This document shows, in pieces, positions 32,876-40,199 of a stretch of DNA of 64,000 bases (positions are counted from its first letter, which is position 1; the number at the start of each line of letters is the position of its first letter). Below the pieces are notes generated by a model. It searched no databases. It was given only the letters and a program-made list of their open reading frames with translations, and was not told the DNA's origin. The position numbers and the translations under genes are program-made. The stretch comes from Rubritalea marina DSM 17716 (lineage in GTDB: Bacteria; Verrucomicrobiota; Verrucomicrobiia; Verrucomicrobiales; Akkermansiaceae): contig NZ_KB899258.1 of assembly GCF_000378105.1 (NCBI RefSeq), positions 27,461 through 91,460 of the forward strand, read 5' to 3'.

Positions 32876-33430
32876 ATGCGCTGTCCGAGATGCCTACATA
32901 AGATGCATTTGACTGCCAATGAATGTCCCCACTGCGGACTGACATTGGAGCAGTTGGATGATGTGTACGCTGGATTTGATCGGATGGTGAAGAGTCCGCA
33001 GGACGGAGCTGGTGTGTTGCGTGTGGCGCAGCGTCGTCATTTGGCGAAGGTGGTGCAGGGTATTGAGCGCCGGTTTCCACAGATTTGTTTGAGAGTGGTG
33101 ACCTGTGGTTTAGGTCGGGATCAATCGGTGCAGAGCTATGGATTTTGGTTGATGAATCGTGGTGAATTTGTGGACATGCCAGAGGCTGCGCACGAGCAAG
33201 GACTGGTGCTCTTGGTGATTGATGCGCAATCGTGTGAAGCATGCTTGCACTTCGGCTATTTGCTGGACTCAGGGGTGGACGAACGCGAGTCATTTGAAGC
33301 ATTGCGGAAAGCCCATCCCTATCTGATCGAGAGCAATTATTATGAAGCCAGCAAGGTCATGCTGGTGGGAGTGGAAAAATATTTGAAGCGTCTGTACAAG
33401 CGTGCCAAACGAAGGGCCAAGGAGGTATGA
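32876..33430 (+). CDS. Zinc-ribbon plus TPM-like domain protein
   Basis: 184 residues, no signal peptide. Residues 3-20 form a zinc ribbon, 'CPRCLHKMHLTANECPHCG'. The remainder ('LRVVTCGLGRDQSVQSYGFW', 'LVLLVIDAQSCEACLHFGYL') has the strand/helix order of a TPM-type domain. It overlaps the next gene by four bases (ATGA at 33427-33430), so the two are translationally coupled. The function of this pairing is unknown; the TPM-like reading is from memory of family patterns and is uncertain. Confidence 0.6.
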   Translation: MRCPRCLHKMHLTANECPHCGLTLEQLDDVYAGFDRMVKSPQDGAGVLRVAQRRHLAKVVQGIERRFPQICLRVVTCGLGRDQSVQSYGFWLMNRGEFVDMPEAAHEQGLVLLVIDAQSCEACLHFGYLLDSGVDERESFEALRKAHPYLIESNYYEASKVMLVGVEKYLKRLYKRAKRRAKEV

Positions 33431-34470
33431 GGCGATTGATCTCTATGCTGGGAATGGTGTCCCTAATGATCCACTCTGCGCTTGCGGCGAAGCTTCCAGC
33501 ATTGCCTGAATGGTCTGAGGAAGACAAGCAGCGCCTGGAGGCGGGTGAGCTGATCGTTGGCGGGGCCTTGCTGGCGGATGAGTTCGTGATTCCTGAGCGC
33601 GAGCAAAATGTGACGCCATCGGTCGAGGTGGTGATCGAGGCGGTTGAGGAAAAACCTCAAGAGCCAGGTTTTGAGGTGCTCGATCAAAATTCTACCATCT
33701 TTGGGCGGCATCTGTTGAACTATTTTGGTGAACAGGCAAGCAGTCATCTCGTCGACCCACAGCAACTACTGAGTATGCAGGAGCGTCAGGACTTCCTCTA
33801 CGCGCTCAAGGTGCATGCGGATGTGGCGAAGGTGCCAGTCTATGTCTACCTCTTTGATGAAGAACAGCGGGTGCCTGAAGGGTATCATCCAGAGCAAAAT
33901 TTTAAACGTGTGTTTAAGTCGGTTGAGAAGCCTATTTTGATTGTGTATTACTACATGGGGGCGCCTATGCGATCGCAATTGGCATTAGTAGGTGGGCAAT
34001 CATCTGAAGTGCCAGATTGGCACATGCGTGAGCTTTTATGGAATTCGTCAGATAAGGCAAAAGAGAAGTCAGATGTCTTCGATCAGTTGGACGCATTTCT
34101 GGGGCAAGTATCGATGCGCCTCTTTTGGGTAGAGGAATTGCTCGATGAACTTGTGGTGGAAAATCGCAGTCCACTAGAGGTCGCTGAGGAGGCAAACACT
34201 AGTGAAGTTGGTTCATCAAAGTTGTATCAAAATCTTATTGCTAAGGTGAACTTATCTGTAGAGCAGTTGATGTTATCTCTATCAGTTTTCATACTTATTC
34301 TAACATCTTTTTTGTGGTGGTGGAAACGCAGGTATATTTTCCCTGACACCCCAAGTCCACGTCGTCTTGGAGCCAAGAATGGAGGCACCTGTGGGGGTGT
34401 TCTAGCCTTTCGCGATGCTCACGAATCCCCTTCAGAACAAGGAAAACGCTTCGATAAAGACTTTTTCTAA
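33427..34470 (+). CDS. Exported membrane-anchored TPM-like protein
   Basis: 347 residues: signal peptide 'RLISMLGMVSLMIHSALA' (about residues 3-20), a Glu/Pro-rich segment, a central alpha/beta region with 'VDPQQLLSMQERQDFLYALK' and 'VPVYVYLFDEEQRVPEGYHP' (about residues 108-155), 'PILIVYYYMGAPMRSQLALV', and one C-terminal membrane helix 'LSLSVFILILTSFLWWW' (about 285-301) with a basic tail. This is the TPM-domain layout (exported domain plus C-terminal helix). It is translationally coupled to the upstream zinc-ribbon/TPM-like gene. Confidence 0.6.
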   Translation: MRRLISMLGMVSLMIHSALAAKLPALPEWSEEDKQRLEAGELIVGGALLADEFVIPEREQNVTPSVEVVIEAVEEKPQEPGFEVLDQNSTIFGRHLLNYFGEQASSHLVDPQQLLSMQERQDFLYALKVHADVAKVPVYVYLFDEEQRVPEGYHPEQNFKRVFKSVEKPILIVYYYMGAPMRSQLALVGGQSSEVPDWHMRELLWNSSDKAKEKSDVFDQLDAFLGQVSMRLFWVEELLDELVVENRSPLEVAEEANTSEVGSSKLYQNLIAKVNLSVEQLMLSLSVFILILTSFLWWWKRRYIFPDTPSPRRLGAKNGGTCGGVLAFRDAHESPSEQGKRFDKDFF

Positions 34471-34828
34471 AAAACATCTCCTATAAAATGACGGTGAACC
34501 ACATTGATTTTACTGGGTTTGTGACATATTTTAAACGGAGGTTTAGATCTTCTGGGAAATAAAAATTTGCGAATAAGCATAACTGATGACATATTGCTCC
34601 TGTTCCCGCAAGGGACGAGACGGTCCAATAGGATTAGCTGTTCTTTAAGGTTAGGGGGTTTCCTTTAGAATAGTCTATTGGATCGTCTTTTTTTTGTCTT
34701 TTTTTCAAATGATCCATCCTTTGCTGTGAGCCTACAGGTGGCTTCAAAGGGAAGCGATGCTTCGGGTGATTCATGTGTTGCCGCCGGGTATTCGATACGT
34801 TAGTGTGTTGCTAGACGCGTATTTTTGA
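34471..34828. other. Intergenic region with a long structured element
   Basis: About 360 bases with no coding frame. It contains the 34619-34700 stem-terminator, and the octamer GACATATT appears twice (near 34523 and 34588). A TCCC-GCAA-GGGA tetraloop hairpin lies immediately upstream of the long stem (near 34604-34615). Confidence 0.55.
34619..34700 (+). terminator. Long-stem terminator-like element
   Basis: GACGGTCCAATAG (34619-34631) pairs with CTATTGGATCGTC (34675-34687) over 13 positions with one G-T pair; the intervening 43 bases can form an inner stem. A run of T follows (34688-34695, then more T). It ends transcription from the TPM-like genes or belongs to a small RNA; it lies 149 bases past the last stop codon and 128 bases before the next ATG. 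Confidence 0.6.
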
Positions 34829-35818
34829 ATGACTAGAATCATAAGAATGTTCCTGTGTGGTTTTGCCACGATGATGGTGGCGATGGCTCTGCCACCAGAT
34901 GATTACCACAAGATGCCCAGTGACTTGGGAGGTGTGAGAGAGTTGCAGGACGTGTTGCAGAGCCGACTGGAGAAGGCGCGAGCGGCGACTGTCTGTGTGC
35001 AAATGGGGGCGAACTCTGGGACGGGAGTGGTGGTGAGTCCTGATGGTTTGGTGTTGAGTGCCGCGCACGTGGTGACTGGGGTGAGTCGGCGGGTCGATCT
35101 ACTTTTTGAGGATGGCACCGTGTTAGAGGCGCATTCGCTAGGGCTGAATGCAGACAATGATGCCGCGATGTTACAAATTGTGGATCCACCTGAGGGGCTC
35201 GCGTATGTTGATTTATGGAAGGCTGATGCTGATGAATGGGCTCCAAAGACGGTAATGGGTACTTGGGTTTTCGCGCTCGGCCACTCTGGTGGTTTTGATG
35301 AAACGCGTGGGGCGGTGCTACGGCTCGGGCGCGTGCTGCGCATGGCTAAGGATACGATTGAGACTGATTGTTCCTTGATTGGTGGAGATTCTGGAGGACC
35401 CTTGTTCAACCTGGATGGTCAATTGATTGCGATCCACAGCCGGGTGGGGCGTAGGGTGGTAAAGAACATGCATGTCCCAGTGACTGCATTCACGCGAGAC
35501 TGGAGCACTCTGAAGTCAGGAGAATTCATGGGGGATGGGCCATTTGCTGAGGTGGAGACGATAGAAGAAAAGGTCTTGGGAGCTAGTTTGTATGAGTCGA
35601 AGACAGAAGTGGTGGTGACGGCAGGCTTTGCCATCGATGGCGACGGTCGGCCCAGGCTCGAGGCCGGTGATACCATCATGAGTATTGGTGGGGCTGAGGT
35701 GAGTAAACTCGAGCAGATTCGTGAGTTTCTCAATGCGCGGAGTGAGAGCTTCGAGCTCGGTGTGATGCGGGGTGAAGAAGAAATGACCTTCAAGGTGGAT
35801 GAAACAGAAAGTGAATAA
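34829..35818 (+). CDS. Exported trypsin-like serine protease with C-terminal PDZ-like domain
   Basis: 329 residues, HtrA-like. The N-terminal hydrophobic segment 'RMFLCGFATMMVAMA' (residues 6-20) is a signal peptide or anchor. The catalytic triad is complete: H80 in 'LSAAHVV', D111 in 'ADNDAAML' and S188 in 'GGDSGGPLF'. Residues about 265-325 form a PDZ-like domain ('RLEAGDTIMSIGGAEVSKLE'). It is shorter than DegP (~450). It overlaps the following pseudoprotease gene by 20 bases if that gene starts at 35799, so the pair is likely made together. Confidence 0.88.
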   Translation: MTRIIRMFLCGFATMMVAMALPPDDYHKMPSDLGGVRELQDVLQSRLEKARAATVCVQMGANSGTGVVVSPDGLVLSAAHVVTGVSRRVDLLFEDGTVLEAHSLGLNADNDAAMLQIVDPPEGLAYVDLWKADADEWAPKTVMGTWVFALGHSGGFDETRGAVLRLGRVLRMAKDTIETDCSLIGGDSGGPLFNLDGQLIAIHSRVGRRVVKNMHVPVTAFTRDWSTLKSGEFMGDGPFAEVETIEEKVLGASLYESKTEVVVTAGFAIDGDGRPRLEAGDTIMSIGGAEVSKLEQIREFLNARSESFELGVMRGEEEMTFKVDETESE

Positions 35819-36848
35819 GGACATGGTGTGCTGGTCGATGAGAATGTTGGGAGGGGCTGTCTGTGCAGGGGTGCTCTCATGTAGTCAGTTTGCCTTGATG
35901 GCGACCCCCAGTTTGCCAAGTGACGAGCTGACCAATGGTGAGTTGATGCGTTCTTTATTCCAGCCGCAGCGAGATCAGCTGCAGAAGAGTAGCGCGGTGC
36001 TCTACGATGGATGGAAAAACTTCAACTATGGCATGGTCGTGAGCGAGGATGGTCACATCCTCGTGAAAGCGAGTGAATTGGTGGGGCGAGAGGACGTGGT
36101 GCTGCGAGTGCAGGAGCTCAAGTTTACCAAGTATGAGGTGGTGGCCGAGAGCCCGCGCTGGGATTTGGCTTTGCTCAAGGTGGATGCTGCGGGCTTGCAT
36201 CCCGTGGAATGGGCCTCGGATACCGTCTTGCCGATAGGGTCGGTGGTGGTGGCGAATGGTGCGACCAGCCGCAAGCGTCGCAGGATCAATGTGGGAGTGG
36301 TCAGTGCCAAGCAAAGAGAGGTGTCTGGACAGGTGCCAGCGGTGATTGGCATTACCTTCGAAGCGACGAGTGGCTCTCTAAAAGTAGTGGCTGTCAATCC
36401 CGATGCTGGCGCTGCTGAAGCAGGCGTGAAGGAGGGTGACCGGGTCAGTGCCGTTGCAGGCGAAGAGGTGAAGAAGCGTTCGGAGTTGATCGACATCCTG
36501 CGCGATTATCAAGTGGGTACTTGGGTTGATCTGACCCTTGATCGCGATGGAGAGAAACTGCGGGTGAAAGTCGAACTGATGTCTCGCGATGCGGTCTACG
36601 ATGCTGGTCAGACACGCAATGATGCGATGAGTGGTGCGTATTCAAAGCGTCGCGATGGGTTTCCCATGGCGATGCAGACGGACATCCCATTCAACAATCG
36701 CACCATTGGTGGGCCCTTGTTGAACCTCGATGGCAAATGTGTGGGCATGAACATTGCGCGTGCCAATCGTGCGGAGAGTCTTGCGATACCGGTGGCACAG
36801 CTTCGGGCAGAGCTCGAGGCGATGCTGCTCGAGGCAAAGAAGCCCTGA
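35799..36848 (+). CDS. Trypsin-like pseudoprotease with PDZ domain placed inside the protease fold
   Basis: 349 residues from ATG 35799; ATG 35823, 35838 or 35844 are alternatives. A hydrophobic segment follows near residues 15-35. The HtrA His position reads 'HILVKASELV' (Ser92 where His is expected), while the Asp position is kept (D122 in 'PRWDLALLK'). A PDZ domain (about residues 188-262: 'NPDAGAAEAGVKEGDRVSAV') comes next. After it the second protease half appears as 'RTIGGPLLNLDGKCVGMNIA' (303-320) and 'SLAIPVAQL', where the catalytic 'GNSGGP' Ser has become Ile. The order His-site, Asp-site, PDZ, Ser-site is unusual. It is presumably a regulatory partner of the active protease upstream. 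Confidence 0.8.
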   Translation: MKQKVNKDMVCWSMRMLGGAVCAGVLSCSQFALMATPSLPSDELTNGELMRSLFQPQRDQLQKSSAVLYDGWKNFNYGMVVSEDGHILVKASELVGREDVVLRVQELKFTKYEVVAESPRWDLALLKVDAAGLHPVEWASDTVLPIGSVVVANGATSRKRRRINVGVVSAKQREVSGQVPAVIGITFEATSGSLKVVAVNPDAGAAEAGVKEGDRVSAVAGEEVKKRSELIDILRDYQVGTWVDLTLDRDGEKLRVKVELMSRDAVYDAGQTRNDAMSGAYSKRRDGFPMAMQTDIPFNNRTIGGPLLNLDGKCVGMNIARANRAESLAIPVAQLRAELEAMLLEAKKP

Positions 36849-36890
36849 TTCAGCAGTTGCATGCCCGGTAAATTCGTTTAGAACACGGGT

Positions 36891-38453
36891 GTGAAGAACG
36901 ACTCAGTGGCGACGATGGTGGTGGAGGCTTGCTTGAAGGCCGGTATTCGTGAATACGTGGTCTGCGCAGGGGCACGCAACATGAGTTTGATTGATGCCTT
37001 GGTGAGCAGCGATGACGCTATCATTTGGTCGCACTTTGAAGAACGCTCCGCCGGATTTTTTGCGCTTGGGCGAAGCATGGATTCCCGCGAGCCTTGTGCC
37101 GTGGTGACCACATCGGGTACCGCGGTTGCGGAGCTCTTGCCCGCCGTGATTGAGGCACATTACCAAGGGCGCCCGCTGGTGTTGATCTCTGCCGACCGCC
37201 CCGCCTCATTCCGCGGCTCAGGTGCGCCTCAGGCGATTGAGCAACCGGGGATTTTCAGTCAGTATGTGGAAGCCTGCGATGATGTGACTTCTGTCGAAGA
37301 CGTTCTTTTCGAGAACTGGGCTGGCTTGCGACCATGGCACCTCAATGTCTGCTTGGAAGAGGATGAGGTTGTGAGGCCTGTGCTGCAGAAAATCGAGGAG
37401 TTTCAGCCCTTGCGTAGTAATTTTGATGTCACTGATTTGGTGCATTTTTTCCAAGACCATTGGAAAGGTTTCGTGGTGGCTGTTGGCGGTCTAGAGCCTG
37501 AGGATCGCGAAGAAGTATTTGGCTTCCTCAAAGAGATTAAAGTGCCGGTTATTGCTGATGCTACCTCTGGACTACGCGAGTTACTGGGGCCCTACTTAGT
37601 GGCGGATGCGGAGCAGGTGATGCGTGAATTCAAACCTCAATGTGTGCTTCGCTTGGGGGAGGTGCCTGTGGGGCGCTTTTGGCGTGACTTAGAGAATACC
37701 CCTGAAGTGCGTGTCTTTTCGGTGACGCGTTCCGGCTTCTCGGGGCTCGCCCGCGAATCTGCAGTGCTGCACGGTGAGGTTGGTAGGATCCTACGCGGCC
37801 TCGGTGAGGTGGGTGAATTGGGGGATACTCAGGATATCCTGGTGGCCAACCGTCGCCGATGGAGCCAGACTCAGGATCTACTGGATGCCTACCCGGATAG
37901 CGAGCCTGCCATGATGCGCACCTTGTCGATCTATGCGACTACCGCTCAGAGCCTATACCTAGGCAATAGCTTGCCGATCCGTGAATGGGGGCAATTTGCA
38001 CAGCGCGACTATCCGATTGAGACGGTGCGCGCAAACCGTGGAGCAAATGGGATCGATGGCCAGCTGTCAACTTGGATTGGAATGACCCATGGACTTGACG
38101 ATTCTTGGTGTGTCTTGGGGGATTTGACCACGCTGTATGATATGTCTGCACCATTTTTGCTCGATGGTTGTGAAGCTAGTGGCAGGGTGCTGGTGATCGT
38201 GAACAATAGTGGAGGTAAGATCTTTGAACGGATGCCTCGCGTCAAACAAATGGCACCGCTCACGCGGGAACTCGTGCTGAACCACCATCAATACCCGTTT
38301 GAAAAATGGGCAGAGATGTGGGGATACGATTACGCCGTATTTAAAAATGCTGACGAGATCGAAATTGAATCATCCGAGCGCGTCCAAGTCGTGGAAATCG
38401 TTCCTTCTCAAGAGCAAACAGAAGCGTTCTGGAAAGCCTACGCCAGCCTTTAA
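36891..38453 (+). CDS. menD: SEPHCHC synthase of menaquinone synthesis
   Basis: ThDP-dependent 2-succinyl-5-enolpyruvyl-6-hydroxy-3-cyclohexene-1-carboxylate synthase. It has 520 residues, slightly short of ~550. The N-terminal 'YVVCAGARNMSLIDAL' corresponds to the 'PGSRSTPL' region, 'TTSGTAVAELLPAVIEAHYQ' and 'LVLISADRP' follow, and the ThDP-binding C-terminal domain has 'RANRGANGIDGQLST' and 'VLGDLTTLYDM'. It starts with GTG at 36891. No other men genes adjoin. It shows use of the classical, not futalosine, menaquinone route. Confidence 0.9.
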   Translation: MKNDSVATMVVEACLKAGIREYVVCAGARNMSLIDALVSSDDAIIWSHFEERSAGFFALGRSMDSREPCAVVTTSGTAVAELLPAVIEAHYQGRPLVLISADRPASFRGSGAPQAIEQPGIFSQYVEACDDVTSVEDVLFENWAGLRPWHLNVCLEEDEVVRPVLQKIEEFQPLRSNFDVTDLVHFFQDHWKGFVVAVGGLEPEDREEVFGFLKEIKVPVIADATSGLRELLGPYLVADAEQVMREFKPQCVLRLGEVPVGRFWRDLENTPEVRVFSVTRSGFSGLARESAVLHGEVGRILRGLGEVGELGDTQDILVANRRRWSQTQDLLDAYPDSEPAMMRTLSIYATTAQSLYLGNSLPIREWGQFAQRDYPIETVRANRGANGIDGQLSTWIGMTHGLDDSWCVLGDLTTLYDMSAPFLLDGCEASGRVLVIVNNSGGKIFERMPRVKQMAPLTRELVLNHHQYPFEKWAEMWGYDYAVFKNADEIEIESSERVQVVEIVPSQEQTEAFWKAYASL

Positions 38454-38631
38454 ATAGACGTTTATTCGAGGGTTTTAAAATATTAGAGACAAGTTAGGGT
38501 TTCGTTATCGCTGAAATCGCGTAAGTTCCTGTGAACTTGTCCCAAATACTGTTAATTTTAGATGAAAAAATTTATGGCTATATCGGGAATTTCCTCTGGT
38601 AAACGACCAGCAAACCTGCACAACTAAGGTA

Positions 38632-39243
38632 ATGAGTGATGTACATGACGAGAAAAATGACGTGCCACAGACGTGGCGTCGTCGTCGCTTTCTCGGCACT
38701 TTTGGGACCCTCATAGGCGCCTTTGCATTGAGCGTGCAGAACTCCTACGCGGTGTTCTTTTCGAGTACCAAGCCGGTGGCAGGAATTCCGCAGTCTTGGG
38801 TCGATCAAAAAGGGAAGGACGTTCTTCGATACGCCAATTTTATCAAAGGCCTGAAGCTCAAAAATATTTCTCCCTACATGGTGCTGCATCCGCACTTTAA
38901 AACCCGCGGGCGCACCCAGAATAGTCTTCCTCCGCGTTACATGTGGCGTCGTATTGCTCCGACGCTCAAGGTGATTGACCAATTATCGAGCAGCATGCGT
39001 AAGCCGGTTTCTGAGCTTCTTTCAGTCTATCGCAGCCCAGCGTACAACCGCGCAGTGCGTGGACGCAGCCGTTCTCAGCACCTAGAGAATCGCGCCGTGG
39101 ATGTTCGCTTCAAGGGGGCGTCGCCTTGGACTGTGTCTCGCTATGTCAGAAAAATGCGGAGCCAGGGAGCATTCCGTGGGGGCGTGGGCCGCTACAGCAG
39201 CTTCACCCATGTTGATACGCGTGGAAATAATGCGGACTGGTAG
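38632..39243 (+). CDS. Tat-exported M15-type peptidase (DUF882/YcbK-like)
   Basis: 203 residues. The twin-arginine signal 'RRRRFLGTFGTLIGAFAL' (residues 16-33) predicts Tat export. The catalytic region shows 'LLSVYRSPAYNRAV', 'SRSQHLENRAVDVRF' and 'GGVGRYSSFTHVDTRG', which supply the H-D-H zinc ligands of M15/YcbK-type murein peptidases. It most likely trims peptidoglycan stems in the periplasm. It lies between menD and trxA with no operon partners. Confidence 0.82.
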   Translation: MSDVHDEKNDVPQTWRRRRFLGTFGTLIGAFALSVQNSYAVFFSSTKPVAGIPQSWVDQKGKDVLRYANFIKGLKLKNISPYMVLHPHFKTRGRTQNSLPPRYMWRRIAPTLKVIDQLSSSMRKPVSELLSVYRSPAYNRAVRGRSRSQHLENRAVDVRFKGASPWTVSRYVRKMRSQGAFRGGVGRYSSFTHVDTRGNNADW

Positions 39244-39553
39244 GGGCTAGGCAAGGCCGAGCGGGATGGATGATTTTTGAGTTGATGCAGCGTGTTGTTG
39301 CTTTATCTGGGCAGGCTAGCAGTTTCTGAATAGGCCTAGAAGAGACCTCTTCATGCGGGGGCGCTTGTTCGCTGGGGTGTGTCGTGAATGTGCATTTCAC
39401 GCGCGATATGACCGGTACTGGCGGCGTTGATTTTCTCTGGCTGATCTCGGTGATTGAGGCGTTCGCTTATTAGCTTTCTTAAATCTTACTATTAGCAGGG
39501 GAATTGCGTGGCCTTACCTTGACGGATAGCAGAACCCGTAGCATAGTCGCGGC
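39244..39553. other. Intergenic region upstream of trxA
   Basis: About 310 bases between the M15 gene and trxA. No coding frame with a recognisable product, no hairpin with T-run and no repeat was seen. Confidence 0.5.
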
Positions 39554-39871
39554 ATGGCAAAGGTATTAACTGAAGAAAATTTCGATGCTGAAGTATTGAA
39601 CTCTGACAAACCAGTATTGGTAGATTTCTGGGCGGAATGGTGTGGTCCTTGTAAGATGATCTCACCCATCATTGATGAGCTTTCTGATGAGGTTGGCGAC
39701 GCAGCAGTCGTTGGCAAAGTAGAAGTAGACAATGCGCAGGCATTGGCTGCGAAGTTCGGCGTACGTTCTATCCCATTCCTCTTGTTCTTTAAGGACGGAG
39801 AAGTGAAGGATCAGATCGTGGGTGCGAATGTGACTAAAGAAGGTCTCAAAGAAAAGCTCCTCGCTCTCTAA
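39554..39871 (+). CDS. trxA: Thioredoxin
   Basis: 105-residue thioredoxin with the active site 'WAEWCGPCK' (C30 and C33), the cis-proline 'SIPFLLFF' and the usual C-terminal helix. It reduces disulfides in cytoplasmic proteins with electrons from thioredoxin reductase. No signal peptide. Single-gene unit followed by a perfect terminator. Confidence 0.97.
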   Translation: MAKVLTEENFDAEVLNSDKPVLVDFWAEWCGPCKMISPIIDELSDEVGDAAVVGKVEVDNAQALAAKFGVRSIPFLLFFKDGEVKDQIVGANVTKEGLKEKLLAL

Positions 39872-39900
39872 TCAATACACAGATCGATTAATCTAATTGG

Positions 39901-39932
39901 ATGGCTTCACCAGATGGTGAAGCCATTTTTTT
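39901..39932 (+). terminator. Intrinsic terminator after trxA
   Basis: Perfect 11-bp stem ATGGCTTCACC (39901-39911) / GGTGAAGCCAT (39916-39926) with a 4-base loop, followed by seven T. Confidence 0.92.
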
Positions 39933-39996
39933 GTGATTTTCGGTAGAAAAGAGATTGCACATCCGTTCGAATGCTATATACCAAGCCCCAGCAAAG

Positions 39997-40078
39997 GCCT
40001 AGGTGGCGGAACTGGTAGACGCGCTGGGTTTAGGTTCCAGTGTCCTTGGACGTGCAGGTTCGATTCCTGTCCTAGGTA
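39997..40078 (+). tRNA. tRNA-Leu (TAG anticodon)
   Basis: 82-nt class II tRNA. Acceptor GCCTAGG pairs with CCTAGGT (first pair G-T). D-arm GGCGGAACTGGTAGACGC, anticodon stem CTGGG/TCCAG around loop TTTAGGT (anticodon TAG), variable arm and T-arm GCAGGTTCGATTCCTGT are all present. The CCA end is not encoded. A terminator follows at 40097. Confidence 0.95.
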
Positions 40079-40096
40079 TTTTCCTTTGCAAAAACG

Positions 40097-40124
40097 AGCT
40101 CACCAATTTTGGTGAGCTTTTTTT
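40097..40124 (+). terminator. Terminator after tRNA-Leu
   Basis: Stem AGCTCACC (40097-40104) / GGTGAGCT (40111-40118), loop AATTTT, followed by a T-run to about 40124. Confidence 0.9.
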
Positions 40125-40199
40125 ATGTGGTGTTGCTGCCTGTCGGTTCAGCAAGTAAGTGTTGCAGCGGCAGCGCGATCTGGGTAGCTTAGCGCGCGC

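Noticed and set aside
34500..34828. Riboswitch in the region before the serine protease
   Set aside because: I compared it mentally with c-di-GMP, SAH, TPP, cobalamin and preQ1 consensus features and found no match; left as an unexplained structured element.
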